From Polytrichum commune (lineage: Eukaryota; Streptophyta; Polytrichopsida; Polytrichales; Polytrichaceae): a DNA stretch of 64,000 nucleotides. The stretch is from the NCBI GenBank assembly GCA_950295325.1, contig OX485804.1, positions 12,960,001-13,024,000 of the forward strand, read 5' to 3'. A model generated the notes under the pieces. That model had not been told where the DNA came from and did no database searches. It saw nothing but the letters and a program-made list of their open reading frames with translations. How positions within the stretch are numbered: the first letter of the stretch is position 1; the number at the start of each line of letters is the position of its first letter. The translations under genes were made by a program, and so were the position numbers. Shown piece by piece: positions 33,363 to 45,390 of this stretch.

Positions 33363-33717
33363 GTACCACGGCAGTAGTGGCCCGCAAATAATGGAGTCTG
33401 CTACATATATACCTACCGGCTACGACTAATTGAGCTATGCCTCGACCACTGATATATACCTGGGGTGAAAACTATGCATGGACTCCAGTCTATTACAACA
33501 TCTACACGTATTAACATTTTGTGTTGGGAAGATTTGACCCCAAAATTGACAGTGGAATCGCTGAAATTGGAGAGAGGGAAGTATGGTATTTGAGCATCCC
33601 AACATAAAAACCCTAAGATATTGTGCAGCTATGACGTTGTTTTCCTTGGGTTGATATGAAGGACCCCTGAATCAGTCCACTGGACGTCATTCTGAGACGA
33701 ATCGACACTAAACCTAT

Positions 33718-33722
<5 letters not shown>

Positions 33723-33750
<28 letters not shown>
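33723..33750. repeat. (GT)14 microsatellite
   Basis: Uninterrupted GT dinucleotides followed by T and G runs. Confidence 0.95.
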
Positions 33751-33753
<3 letters not shown>

Positions 33754-33883
33754 TTGGGGGGATGTTAAGTAACTTTTATGTTGGATGAGAGGCACGCTCG
33801 TATAGATAATTTTCTGTCTCTCTCCTCCAGGATTAATCGAGATAGACCCACTTTAGATGAACAAGCAGTTGCATCAAATGTGA

Positions 33884-34232
33884 TGTTTAGTGTCACCAAT
33901 TCTAATTGTCTTGCTCGATACTGATTGTAAACGGCGGTATAATGCCACCAACGCTAGATGTTAACCTTGCATTATTTGGCGTTCCTTGTAGTTTTTGGGG
34001 AACTTAGAGATTTGCAGTGTTGAAATTACTGCCACTTACCAGGTGCTTTTTCATCCAAGTTGCAATCATCCATGACAATATTTTGATCACAAGTTGCTGA
34101 CAAGAGAAGGTAGGGGCTTTGGCCAACGGATGAACTCAACCATCATCCATGACAATCTTTGTTCCCTTATTCATAAGAAGTGTCATCTGAAAGAGTACCA
34201 TAGTGACATAAAATACCACATGTCACTAAATA
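33884..34232 (+). mobile_element. Family C MITE (plus orientation)
   Basis: Begins TGATGTTTAGTGTCACCAAT and ends ATGTCACTAAATATCATATT. Interior words CTTGCTCGATACTGATTGTA, TTTTTCATCCAAGTTGCAAT and CATAAGAAGTGTCATCTGAA recur at 45061-45390 and 47527-47925. Confidence 0.8.
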
Positions 34233-35271
34233 TCATATTTATGCCCGCTTCCCCACCTGACTTTACCAAATAATCAAAGTATTTCTTAAAAACCGGTTAA
34301 AGCTCCCTCGGTTATAGTGGAGGCATCCGGCTATCACAATGCACCTCCAAGAACTTGCTCCGGAGATTTTTCAAGTAGGTTTTAGTTAAGTAGCTTTCAC
34401 ACATGTTCATTGTTTTATCTATCAAGCAATTAATGTTGGGTAGTTTTTGTCCCATCCCCAAATGTCTTACTACTCACTCATCTTACCAACAATTTTTGTT
34501 AATGAAGCTCCTAGCTAAGACTAAAAAGCAACCAATCACAAGGGCGGAAGACGACACTTTTAAAGGTCCTATATTCTTGCCTCATGTTTAGGAACTGATG
34601 GGAGGGTCGGTGCTTGAGGCTTAGGCCCAAACCACACAGGAGGAACGGCAATGAGTTGGATGAATAGCATTGGTTCAAATGAGCAAGTGGTTGCCACATG
34701 AGAGGAAGTATGGGGAGTGGCAACAATGACTTTTTAGCTTCGGATTTTGCTTTGGATCTTGCTTCGGGATCTACTTGGCAATAAAGTAGAGTGACATGGC
34801 ATAATAAATGTAGTTCGCAACTACCGGGGACAAGTGCCCGGAAGTCCCACAATATAAGGAGAAAAATGAGGAAAAGGAGACTTTTCTTGGGCAAGGTGCC
34901 ACGTTGGAGGAAGTTGTGAAACTTCCGGTGCCTCTCGTGTGGGAAGGGCCTTAAAACCTCCACTTTTAAGCCATGCCACATCATTTGCCAACTAGGCTCG
35001 GCACTAGATAAAGTCGATGGTGCGAAGGCCGGGTTGTTAGGACCAACTTTTAGTCTTAGCTACAATTAGGTGGGAAGGGGGCATTAGTGTAGTTGTAAGA
35101 GTCCTCTACCCTATTATTATCATCATCCACACGTGGCTAAATCTGGTCGGATGTCCGACCAAGGCCAAACGTTGGCTCATTTTAGAGACTACGTTAAGAC
35201 CGACACTTGCTTACAATGTTTTGGATTAGAAGGGTGAGTTACTAACACTATAGAATCACAACACATACTCT
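34233..35271. other. Intergenic DNA
   Basis: A 157-codon minus-strand open frame (34511-34984) has leucine-rich but undistinctive composition and no domain; it is not called as a gene. Confidence 0.45.
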
Positions 35272-35612
35272 CTAATCTCCCTAACATCACGCCTAAGGCA
35301 ACCAAAGTGCACGTGATATTAAAGAGGTCTACAATGTTAACATAGAGTATGATAATGGAGATACAGTGCAACATGTGACGTTACGGAATAACACAAAGCC
35401 AGCATTGCAGCAATAATGACAATGATGACGACATGATGCGTGCAAGCACGTGGTTTGAATTATGAAGTGATGTGCATTATCATAACGTCAAAACCCATGA
35501 TATGTGAGGGGAAATGTGACCACAACGAGGGAGATTTAAATTGACTCTCACGCACATCCATTTCATTGGATTTCAGGATATAAAGAGAGGGAGTGACATT
35601 ACAGAGGGTAAC
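35272..35612 (+). mobile_element. MITE, family E (copy 3)
   Basis: Left end CTAATCTCCCTAACATCACG and right end GTGACATTACAGAGGGTAAC are inverted. Interior words AAAGTGCACGTGATATTAAA and GGAATAACACAAAGCCAGCA match the other two copies. Confidence 0.7.
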
Positions 35613-35796
35613 TAGGGTGTAAGTGGCTGGCCCCCTCTTGGTTGGCTGCCAAAACTTTGGCCCACTTTAGAGACCACCCCTAGGACTTTTCCCTCATGGG
35701 AAAGCCAATAAACCACAAACCTACAACAGTCATGCTTATACTAGACCCCTATTACCTTGGTCATAGGCGTAGAGGCCAGCTCAAAGAGGCGGGCGT

Positions 35797-35994
35797 TTGT
35801 CGTCGCCTCCGCCTGTCCTTGTCCTGAGACCACTTTTTTTCCACGGTTCGGCTCATGCACCGTTAATCTCAAAGTGCCGCTGGTTTTCCTCAAGATTATC
35901 ACCACGACCGTCAGCGACTACTACTGATGCAGAGCTTTTCATCCAACAACTTTGTGCGCAGTTCTCGGCATGGCGCGGTAGGAATCCATTTTGA
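35797..35994 (+). other. Open frame resembling a mitochondrial presequence, uncertain
   Basis: The translated stretch is rich in Arg, Ser and hydrophobics (HGSAHAPLISKCRWFSSRLS) and ends near a possible splice donor after SAWRG (GTAGGAAT). There is no in-frame ATG before the upstream stop near 35770. It lies in the GC-richer zone upstream of the GT47 gene. It may be a first exon, a gene relic or chance; no downstream exon was found. Confidence 0.15.
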
Positions 35995-36857
35995 TTTCAT
36001 TCACTCGGACCCACAAAAGCTCATTCGGCTGACACGGTCGGCCGTTGCTTGGCAATGAAGTTCCTCCAAATTTCCACAGTTTCATTCAGTTCAGTTCAGT
36101 TGAGGTTCAGATTAGTTTGTCTGACGGTGGGATTCCACTTGGCACGTGAAGGTGGACTGCAGGGATCATTCGGCTACCAACAAGTTATGTACGTACAAAA
36201 TAGCCGACGACGTCGTCCCGTGGAGGCTTTCTGGAAGATACCCATGCGTGAAGTTTACTACTTCTCCCTTCTTCAACCTGCCGCGGCTGGTGTGCGGTAT
36301 CGATGGTTTGGAAGTGTAGCTGGAAATCTTATCATGTAGCCTACTAGCCGTGTTTTTGTCGACCTGGCTACAGCTCATCACCACGTGTGCTGCAATGGCT
36401 GAGTCCAAGAGAATGATTTCTGTATGCATGATTTGAGGGTCAGATGGGTTTCACTCAGAATTCATGCGGACAATGGTCGTCGCAGGAGATTCGACGCATG
36501 CAGCTGGCCGATTGGTGAAGGGGGTTAGCTTAGTCGAACTCCGGTTCTATTCCAAATCCGCTTGTGATGAATCCTAGATAGATTCCTCTCGCGGTACCTA
36601 ATTTATATTTCTCGAACATTTGGTGAGAACTCATCCACATTCTCTCACGACGGAGAAATTATCACTGCCTGCTACTTTGTGGTGGTTGTGTGGCACAGTA
36701 TATACCTACCTAATGAAAATTCCGCGGCGCTGAAGAAATTTCAGGGTGGACTCGGTCTGTCCTCTTCTCTCTTCGCCGGCAGGTGGCGAGGCCGAGTCGC
36801 GATTTGCTGGCAGCTTTGGTGGTGGCGGTAGTGGTGGTGGTGAGGTGCATTTTTGTT

Positions 36858-36865
36858 TATAAAAA
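36858..36865 (+). promoter_or_regulatory. Possible TATA box of the GT47 gene
   Basis: TATAAAAA follows a (GGT)n-rich stretch and is about 750 bp before the start codon. This would imply a long 5' leader of roughly 0.7 kb. Only the motif and position support it. Confidence 0.3.
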
Positions 36866-37613
36866 GTGTTGGTGGACTCTAGCTAAGTCGAAGAAATTTT
36901 CTGAAGAAAGTTAAATTCGTTCGTCGAAGGTGGGATGGTGTGGGCCCTTGAAGTTTCAGAGTGTCAGGGTTGGTTTGATGAACTTTAGGTGCATCAGGAG
37001 GGCTTGCATGCGAGAAGTCACTGTTTTCTCTTTGGGTTGATATTGCAGTGATGAAAGACCTACTTGGAGCTCTGTAGTATTAGTAGTAATAGTAATAGCT
37101 CCAGGTGATCTAAGACGTGTGATGAAATAGTCAAATACTGGTCCCCAGTCCTCCGACTAGATTCCGCCATATCCCAAAATTTCTGGACCGAGCTATAGGA
37201 GAAGTTCCCGGATAGTGGCCCTGTCTGCAAGGACTTTGTACTTTGGGCACTGTCGATGACTTCCCGGTAATTCATGTTTGTGGTCTTTGTTGGAGGGCTA
37301 ATTTCATTAGGACACGATCGAACAGACCCGCGAGCAACCTAAACTCTGGTGCAGGAGTTTAGAGTTTAGGTGGTCATTTGAGCTCACGATTGATTGACCA
37401 GAAGCTTGTTTCTAAGTCCATTATCGCACCAATTCATATTCTTGGGATGAGTGGCAGTGGGAGGAGTACTAAGAAATTCTAAGCATAGGTTACCAAGTTA
37501 AGAGTACAATTTGAGGCGATGGCCACAAATCTGGAGTTGTGCGAGACCACCATCTTAGTGCCTTGAGGATCAGCTCCGTTGTAATTTCTGGTCTCAGGAG
37601 AATCTTCATAGCT

Positions 37614-39812
37614 ATGGAGAAGACCTACTCAACACCGCTCCATTTAAGGCACCTCAAGAGCGGCAAGAAATGGCCTATCACCGTGGCCGTGATTGTGTGC
37701 CTGTTCATAGCCTTATATGGCTGTGTGGGTCTCGACAGTCTGCTTGTGCAAACTAGGAAATCAGTCTCAGGGGTACTACTTTCGAACCAGGTAGATCAAC
37801 CGATAAAGCAACCACTTGAACAAGGGATAGTTCTAGAAGGACAGGATGCTGAGGAAGAGTTGCCTGCTAGAGAAGAATCGACCGTCAGTGTAGAAACAGA
37901 TTTCTGTGCGGGACGCTACATATATGCCTACGATCTCCCTGACCCATACAACACCGACCTTGTGAACAATTGCAAACGTAAGTCCGCCATACCTTACCAT
38001 TCCTGCTTCTCGATCTGCAACAGAGTATGTGTTTCAGAGTCTGAAAGCTCGAAAGTCGGATTTGAAGCCTTCTCTTGTAATATACCGAGAGATGAAGTAG
38101 GAAGCACTATTTTCAAGTTGTGCAGGTCTGCATAAAAGCTGGAAATATATGTGTGGGTGCTATCATGTCTGCCTTAGAGTTCGTTCTGAATCTGAAACGA
38201 AATAAGGAATAAATTCCAAACACTTGTGTCGTAATCTGCAGGAGACGAAGAAAAGCAGGTTTTCAAGAATGCAGGAACTTTCGTTAGAATGTGTACAGTG
38301 GTGTCCCTATTACCGTGATAGGTCAACATTCTTGCAAACTTTGCATTAGTAATAGGCACTGCTCAACAGAGTACCGATCTCATTTCTTCTGTATCTTGCA
38401 GAAGATAAGAATTGGCAATACGTGTGTGAGTGCTTTCAAATCTGCTACAGAGTACAGTCAGAATCTCAAACGATGGTTGCAATCATTTCTAAACCCTTTG
38501 CAAGAGTTGAAGAAAGCATCAATCTGCAATAGATGAAGACTGTAGAAACTTTTATCACAATGTGTACAAAGATGCCCCAATTAACCTACTTGAATGATCG
38601 GCATTTCTATTAACTTTGCCACTGGCATCAGGCATTTTCTCGTCAGATTACCAATTTTGTATACTTATGAATCTTGCAGGAGATAAGTATTGGCAATACA
38701 TGTGTGAGGACGTGTCAAATGGAGGGCTAGGCGAGGAGATTATGGTGCCCGAAAATGGTTCCCTTTCATCCATCTTGCAACCTCGGGATGCATGGTACTC
38801 CACCAGCCAATTCACCGTGGAAATGCTGTTCCACGAGAGGTTGAAGACATATCCTTGCCTCACAAACGACCCAAAAAAAGCCATCTTCTCCTACATTCCA
38901 TTCTACACCGCCTTGGATTTGTCCACAACCATCTTCCAAGGCACCGCAGCACTTCGGGACAAGTTGAGCCAGAGGTTGATCGGCTGGTTACAGAGCCACG
39001 AGCATTGGAAGGCAACAGGTGGTCGGTCACATGTGATAGTCCTGGGCAGAATCATATGGGATTATGCAAGGAAGGTGGAGAAGGAGACGGACTGGGGCAA
39101 TGCGTTCCTCTCATTTCCAGAGGTTGAAAATGTCACCAAACTGTCCATTGAGAAATCCCCATGGTGCACAGACCAAATGGCCATCCCTTACCCTACCTCT
39201 TACCATCCATACTCGGAGAGACAGATTCAGGCATGGCAACGTGTCCTTGAAACCTCGCAGCGGGACACATTCGTCTTGTTCGCAGGAGCTCCGAGGAACA
39301 ACTCCTTGTCTGGATCCCTAAGAGGTGCACTCATGGAGCAGTGCCAAAAATCTACAGGTTGTAACCTCCTCTCTTGCAGGGAGGTGAACTGTGTGCGTAA
39401 CCCTGAGGTTTTGACAGAGAAATTTCTGAAGTCTGTTTTCTGTTTGCAACCTTCGGGTGACAGTGCAACGAGGAAAGGCGTGTTTGATTGCTTGGTGGCA
39501 GGGAGCATCCCTGTGTTCTTTGATGAGAGAACAGCTTACAATCAGTATCTGTGGCACCTGCCTTCAAATGGCAGCAGCTACTCTGTATTCTTGGATCATG
39601 CCAAAGTTGTAAATGGCACTCTTGATGTAATTAAGGAGTTGAAGAAGATCCCGCAGCAGCGCATTCGGAGCATGCAAAAAGCAGTTCGAGAGTTGATGCC
39701 TGGTGTTGTTTACAAAAAGGTTGGAACTCCCAATGGCGGCATCAAAGATGCATTCGACCTCACCATCGATAACCTCCTGGAGAAATTCAAGTCGATAGGG
39801 ACAGTATCATAG
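37614..39812 (+). CDS. GT47 exostosin-family glycosyltransferase
   Basis: Two exons, 37614-37977 and 38680-39812, joined CGA in phase 1, give 498 residues. Donor is GTAAGT; acceptor is CTTGCAG. The ATG at 37614 is the first in frame and places a basic tail before one membrane helix (about residues 21-40), a type II Golgi topology. The exostosin (GT47) domain starts with FCAGRYIYAYDLPDPYN, crosses the splice junction (NNCKRDKYWQYMCEDVSNG), and includes YPCLTNDPKKAIFSYIPFY, HVIVLGRIIWDYARK, LFAGAPRN and the conserved nucleotide-sugar region KSVFCLQPSGDSATRKGVFD followed by CLVAGSIPVFF. The layout resembles the MUR3/XLT2 branch that transfers sugars to xyloglucan side chains; the exact donor and acceptor are not predictable. 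The intron carries duplicated acceptor and pseudo-exon units (38126-38679). It is convergent with the ABCG gene. Confidence 0.9.
38126..38679 (+). repeat. Tandemly duplicated exon-2 start inside the GT47 intron
   Basis: The real exon 2 starts at 38680 with GAGATAAGTATTGGCAATAC. An upstream relative starts at 38402 after CTTGCAG (AAGATAAGAATTGGCAATAC), and a more decayed one starts at 38126 after TTGTGCAG (AAAGCTGGAAATAT, TGTGTGGGTGC). Each decoy continues into a shared segment (TCTGCTACAGAG, TCAGAATCTCAAACGA) and soon hits a stop. Period is about 270-285 bp. Confidence 0.75.
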
Positions 39813-40627
39813 TCACAGCCAATTTTGTAGTGATGTTTATTAAAGCTTCAGGGGTCGTGAAGATGTTCGAGGGAGAATATTAACCCTCGATGGTAGTTGA
39901 GGTCTAGAGCAAGTAGACCGAGACCAGATGCATGGCAGATTCTTCAAGACCAAGGGCAGTGAATCTGGTAAATTGCAATAAGTCGAACCTCAGATCCCAG
40001 TGTTCAATTAGTAGAAGCTTGAAAGGATCTGTGAATACCAAAGGTGACAGAAGGTATGTCGACTTTCTGTATATGGCGGTAGTGGTAGAACCTCATTCTT
40101 CTGTATTATAAACCTGATCATTCAATTTACTTGAACATACAATCGAGTACAACCCTCAACCATGGCCAGCACGTCGTCACTGCTCATAGCTTCATCGTAC
40201 TCATGAAGCTCCGAATCTGCATGTTTTGTCTGATTCTATTTGTGTTGATGGACTCCTTGCACAAGTAAGTTTATCAAATGTGGGCGCATTCATGACTGTA
40301 CGGAGTTCAAGCATGAGAGCATTACTACAGCACATATGCAGCGGAGATCATGCTACCCAGGATTTGAAATGTTTATCATCTTGACACCTGCCTGCATGGT
40401 AACCTGGCATAACGGTACATTTGATACTCCCAAGAAGAATCAACACGTGACTCATATAAATTCGTAGTTTCAGCAGTCACAGCAATGTACAGAAATTTAT
40501 GACATCCACTTGTGTGCAGAGAGCTATGATGCGGGGTGAGAGAAATAGATAGGGGGCTAGTCTTGCTACGTAGTCGATGACTATTTACAAGATACTCAAT
40601 GATTCTGAAACTGATCCTAACTTTGAT
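39813..40627. other. Convergent 3' flanks of the GT47 and ABCG genes
   Basis: 815 bp between two stop codons on opposite strands. Expected to hold both 3' UTRs. No other feature recognised. Confidence 0.55.
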
Positions 40628-43600
40628 TCAGTGCCTCTGGTTTTGTGCCTTGCCAAGTACAAAGTAAAAGAGAATACGGTAGAAGGCTCCGAACATAATT
40701 GTGATGCCTAGGTTGGTCCATTTGCCCAGCTGAGTAATGGCTTGATTTTCCAGGACTGCATGGCCATCCATCAGACAGGTGGAGACATTCAAAGCTGCAA
40801 ACGGAGTATTGAAGAGTGCGTTCTCTCTCAGAGATTCCAGAAGAATATCCACTGTGTTTCCAGGTATATACATCCCAAGAGGAGAACTGTCGAAGATTTG
40901 ACCTGCATGCATCCAAATAGCAGATCAGATTTATGGTGGTAAGATATTACAAATTTCACTGTGTAGGGGACCTTGCTCTGCATCATGACATATTGGTAGT
41001 GAAGTCACATCCGTCAGCCTTTGCCAACAAGCTACATCATATTACTGTACTTGCAGACCACATGGAACCAAACTCAGCATGTCATAGTTACTGCACAAGC
41101 TACTCTCATAGCTACATCAATCATGGTTATATCAAATGGCACTCTCATAAGCTACACTCACCGACTACATAACTAAATTCGGCAAGAATGGTCTACAATA
41201 TTCAACGTGTAGAAAAAAGGAGAGTAAATGATTATTTACCAGGATACCAGACCAAGATATCCAACAAGATAACTTAGAGACAAGGTAACTTCTACAGTGT
41301 GGCTGAACTACAAATAGTTGGTGCAGGGTTCCTTTGTTAGTGGCCAAATTGCTCACAATTGAAACGGCTGGAGGGTGTTTCACAGTTTCAGCAATTAGGA
41401 CTTCTAACTAAATGGGGGAAAGCTCAGAGATCCCCACCAACAAACTAAACGTTTTGTACCTCTTGGTAAAATAGTGAAATAGTAAAATGTTAATCTCTAA
41501 ATTATATTCTTTGGAATGGGAATCAGGTTTCAGATCAGATATCACTACATTTCAGTTACTTTCATACTATGAAACTAAAACTCTCATCATTTGACCTTTA
41601 GGGAGTATTGGATCCCATGCCTGCATAGGGAATACTGGAAGTGACAGCTACACTAACATTTGATTTAGTGTGGCCCGCATTATTCATCGTCAAACCATAT
41701 TAATCGTCTTCCAATCACTAGATATCAAGGCGGCTTGGGACAGATGCTGCTAAAGGATGAGTCATGGAGGGCCAGCCTCTGATGAACTTGACACATAAAT
41801 TCTTATGCCACTGGCTCACATATATAGTGTAGTTAGGTTGGGGTACAAACATAAATACTTACCTGCTGTTTCAAAGCAAGAGGAAGCACTTGACCTCATG
41901 AGCTCGTTGCGCACCACTGCCTCATAAGGGTACTTGATCAAGGAGATGTAATGAAACCAAATCCAGTAGTTGGGCACCCGGTCTCTGGTTCTGAAAAAAC
42001 CGCTGAGGAGTAGAAAGTATGCCAACACAGCGACCACAATGGTGTATCCAAGTATCACATTCGGAATGATGGCTGATAAGAAAGTTGCAAATGAGTTGCC
42101 TGCCCAGAAAGAGGCCCAGATGACTAGGAAGAAGAAACAGAACCCGCTTATGCCACCCGCAAGGCCTACTGCCCAGAATGTAGTCACAGCGAATGCGAGT
42201 GACAAGATTCCCAGGAAGGGTATGTATATCAAAGCATTGGCAAGCACATAGGATGATTTGCGGTATGCGTTATGTGCAGTTTCTCGGATGAAGATGTACC
42301 TCTCTTGGAGAAAAATAGGCAATGTATCCACACATGAGTAATATGTGAACGACATGGCGAAGGCAAAAAACCCCAGACGCTCTTGAAGTCCTTTGGGAGT
42401 GTGATCCAGCTGCCAGAAGATGGTAGCCAGCAAGACACCGGATACCGTCACAGTGCCTAACCTTGTGTAGAAAAGCTCAGGAGTTCGGCGGATGTTAGTG
42501 ATGCATCGCCATGTGAGGACCCTAACCTCTTCGAATCTCGTGTTTGCAAATTTCAACACCAATGTTGTGCTGTCATTACAATGCTCAACATAACCCGGTG
42601 TTGCCATCAACCGCCCCTTCGAAATGCTGGCAGCAATTGCACCAGCCACTCCGGTTGGCATGGCTGGATGATGAAATGTTGATGTTGTCCTTGCCGACGT
42701 CGAAGGGCCATCTTTACTTTCATTTCCAGCCATTTTGTAATGGCTCATTATCTTGTATCGAGTTACCAGAGGCTTGATACCATCCGGCATGGAACTCAAC
42801 ACCTGGATGAGGTCGAGGGCAAATTCAGCTGCGTTTCCATGTGAGGATGGGATAGGGAAGCCATGGTTGAAAGCAGTGAAGTATGTGGTAAGCTCCCTGG
42901 GATGACCCATGTAGATCATCTGGCCGTTTGCAAGAAACAGCAGGTTATTGATAAGCCCCAGGATCCTGTCACTGGGCTGGTGAACGGAGAATATGACAAT
43001 GCTACCCATTTCAGCGATGTGTTTGAGTGTCTGCACTACCATGAATGCACTTGTGGAGTCAAGACCTGATGTAGGTTCATCAAGAAACAAGAGGAGAGGA
43101 CCATGCACTATGTCAATGCCAATAGACACACGGCGTCTCTCACCTCCAGAGACTCCTCGATGTGACTCATCTCCGATGATTGTTTCAGCCACTTTCTCCA
43201 ATCCAAGCTGCCGGATCATGGCATTTACTCTTGCAATCTTGGCATCCTTGCTGAAGCTGGCGGGCAGACGCACATTGGCGGAGAACATGAGCGTTTCCTT
43301 CACTGTCAACATGGGGAAGAGCATGTCATCTTGCATTACATATGCTGAGATGTTACGTAACAGCTCCGGGTCCACTTCTTGCCCATTCAATGTGATACTA
43401 CCTTGCAGGCTTCGTCGTGCAATTCTCTGTGCCAATGCATCAATTAGGGTTGATTTACCGGATCCACTTGGTCCCATGACAGCCATGATTTCACCATCGT
43501 TTGCTTTCCCTGAGATGTCTTGCAACAAGTTTCGGCTGGTTGGTGCTGATTTCTTCTCACGAGGACATTCCTCATCCTCATGGTCAGGATGGTAGAACAA

Positions 43601-43933
43601 TGGCCTGAACCATTTGGACATAGAGGGAAGAGTCCAGTTCAATTTCCTCTTATTGGTTACCGTGTATGTCAAATTGCGAAACTCAAGACAAATCTCAAGG
43701 TCGGCTGGATTGACTATATCTATGGTTACAGCAACCTCCTTACTCGAACTCTTGATGTTGGCTTTGTTTCCGCTGATATCATTCTTTGGTGTTACGAGCT
43801 CTTTGGCCTTGTTATTGCAGGTTGCGGGTTTCTTCGACGGGGAGGATGAGATTTCCCATGTCACCTGCCGCCCTGATGGGCTATAGCTTCCTGCGGACAT
43901 ACTTCTCAAACAGGACTTCGGGACTCCGGACAT
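40628..43933 (-). CDS. ABCG half-size ABC transporter
   Basis: Two exons on the minus strand, 43933-41863 and 40902-40628, phase 1, give 781 residues. The donor is CAG/GTAAGT and the acceptor ATGCAG. The nucleotide-binding domain comes first, as in ABCG proteins: Walker A GPSGSGKS (154-161), Q-loop Q201, signature VSGGERRR (261-268), Walker B LLLFLDEP (280-287) and H-loop H318. About six membrane helices follow (SGVLLATIFW; YVLANALIYIPFLGILSLAF; FWAGNSFATFLSAIIPNVIL; YTIVVAVLAYFLLLSGFF and others). The second exon supplies the large loop (GQIFDSSPLG) and last helix (YRILFYFVLG). The DRVPNYWIWFHYISLIKYPY block and the GQIFD-type loop match the clade of Arabidopsis ABCG1/2/6/16/20, which export lipid-polymer precursors for suberin and pollen wall. 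The substrate here is inferred only. As a half-transporter it must dimerise. The N-terminal 70 residues are variable and Ser/Lys-rich. Confidence 0.93.
41648..41733 (+). repeat. Family F MITE fragment in ABCG intron
   Basis: CTACACTAACATTTGATTTA, GTGTGGCCCGCATTATTCAT and CGTCTTCCAATCACT match the left half of the element at 49482-49689, which sits in an intron of the flavodiiron gene. The right half is missing. Confidence 0.65.
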
Positions 43934-44310
43934 GTCACGCCCTCGTCCTAACTAATCTTCTCCCTGTAATGCTCACCTCCTTATTCCGTCTATTTGCTTT
44001 CGCCATGCAATGAATGGTAAACAAATTCACATAACATACGCATGTCAATAAATGGTAATGGTATCCACATACACGCTCGATTCTGATCACTCCCAATCTG
44101 CTTCTTTAGGGTTGTTACTTCCGCTGTTGAGATTCTTGTGAAATGCTGAGTACTTTCCTCACGGACCTCGCTGCTGCAGAAGTTGTTTGATCGGTCCTGC
44201 AACAGGACTTTTATACGCTAAATCAGAATTTGCGTCTTCGGCCACCTGCTCTTGGTCTAGACTCTAGCCTTACCCTTACCCAGTCGCCATAACTACACTG
44301 GCGCAAGTTA
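43934..44310 (-). other. 5' flank of the ABCG gene
   Basis: Probably the 5' leader and proximal promoter. No TATA box could be placed with confidence. Confidence 0.4.
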
Positions 44311-44700
44311 TAACAGTACACATAAAATGAGCATGTAGAATGCTCCAATCCTCGTGCATCTCCAATACGGGAGCTCTAAGCACATGCAAGATGCTATCTA
44401 GCTCTACTTACACAGTAATTCCTCCTCCAAGTATCACAGCTTCGCACATTCGTATAATCATCTCCCTTCCAAGATTTATAACAAGTAGCACATGTGTAGT
44501 CATCATAGTACACATAAACTGAGCGCGTATAAGAATGCTCCAATTCGTGTGCATCTCAAATACGGGATCTGTAAGCAGATGTGAGATGCCACGTTTACCC
44601 CATGTCTACGTGATAATTTCCTCCTCAAGTAGTATCACATCTCCACACATGGATACAATCATCTCTCTTCCGACATGTGCAACAATCTCTCTGACCCAAA
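44311..44700. repeat. Two-copy tandem duplication upstream of the ABCG gene
   Basis: Units of about 195 bp begin with GTACACATAAA and share AAGAATGCTCCAAT-like starts, GTGCATCTC, AATACGGGA, TAATTTCCTCCTC-like, AGTATCACA and ATCATCTC. They are about 20% diverged. The duplication lies roughly 0.4-0.8 kb upstream of the start codon. Confidence 0.7.
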
Positions 44701-45060
44701 GGCGCACAATCTGCTGCATTCAGCGTCATATGAACCTCAGAATGTTTGAAATTCAAATTGCTCGATCACTCCTCCTTCATACATTCAATGTATGCAGTCA
44801 TTCACTCATCCTCGCTGGACGGGACAGCATGACCAACACAAAACATTGAGAGAGAATTCGGCCTACAGTTTGCCGTCGTCGATTCACGAGCCTCATAGAA
44901 TCATTTGCTAATCTCCTCGACGCCTCCACAATGGCTGGTATTAGATGCTAGACTCTAAAACTTCGAAGAGCAATGCAACTGTGAACATTCGAGATTCCCG
45001 CCTTCCATGTTTTTTCATCCAACTGTGGATGCGAGGATGGAAAATAAACATTCATCCACT

Positions 45061-45390
45061 CTTGACAAGTACACTAAATGTTGTAGTTAGTGTCACTAAT
45101 TCTATCGCCTTGCTCATTACTAATTGTAAACCGCCTGTGAAGTGTCGCTAACACTAAATGTAGACCTAACATTATTTTTATCATCCATGACAACATTTCA
45201 TTACAAAGTTATTAGGGTCATGGCAGAACATACCAACCTTTGTTTTAATATTTGGCATCAATTTTTCATCCATGTTCCGATCATCCATGACAAGCATTTG
45301 CAAACTTATTCGTAAGAAGTGTCATTTGAAAGTGACCATAGTGACATAAAATACTATATGACACTTAATACAATACAAATTCAAGAGCCC
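45061..45390 (+). mobile_element. Family C MITE
   Basis: Contains TAGTGTCACTAATTCTATCG, CTTGCTCATTACTAATTGTA, ATCATCCATGACAACATTTC, CGTAAGAAGTGTCATTTGAA and the terminus ATGACACTTAATAC, in family order. Confidence 0.75.

Noticed and set aside
34511-34984. 157-codon minus-strand open frame
   Set aside because: Longest frame in the repeat desert, but it has no domain, no splice context and low-information composition in intergenic DNA.
37539-37613. Upstream extension of the GT47 reading frame
   Set aside because: The extension opens with GTG; the first ATG at 37614 correctly places the membrane anchor near the N terminus.
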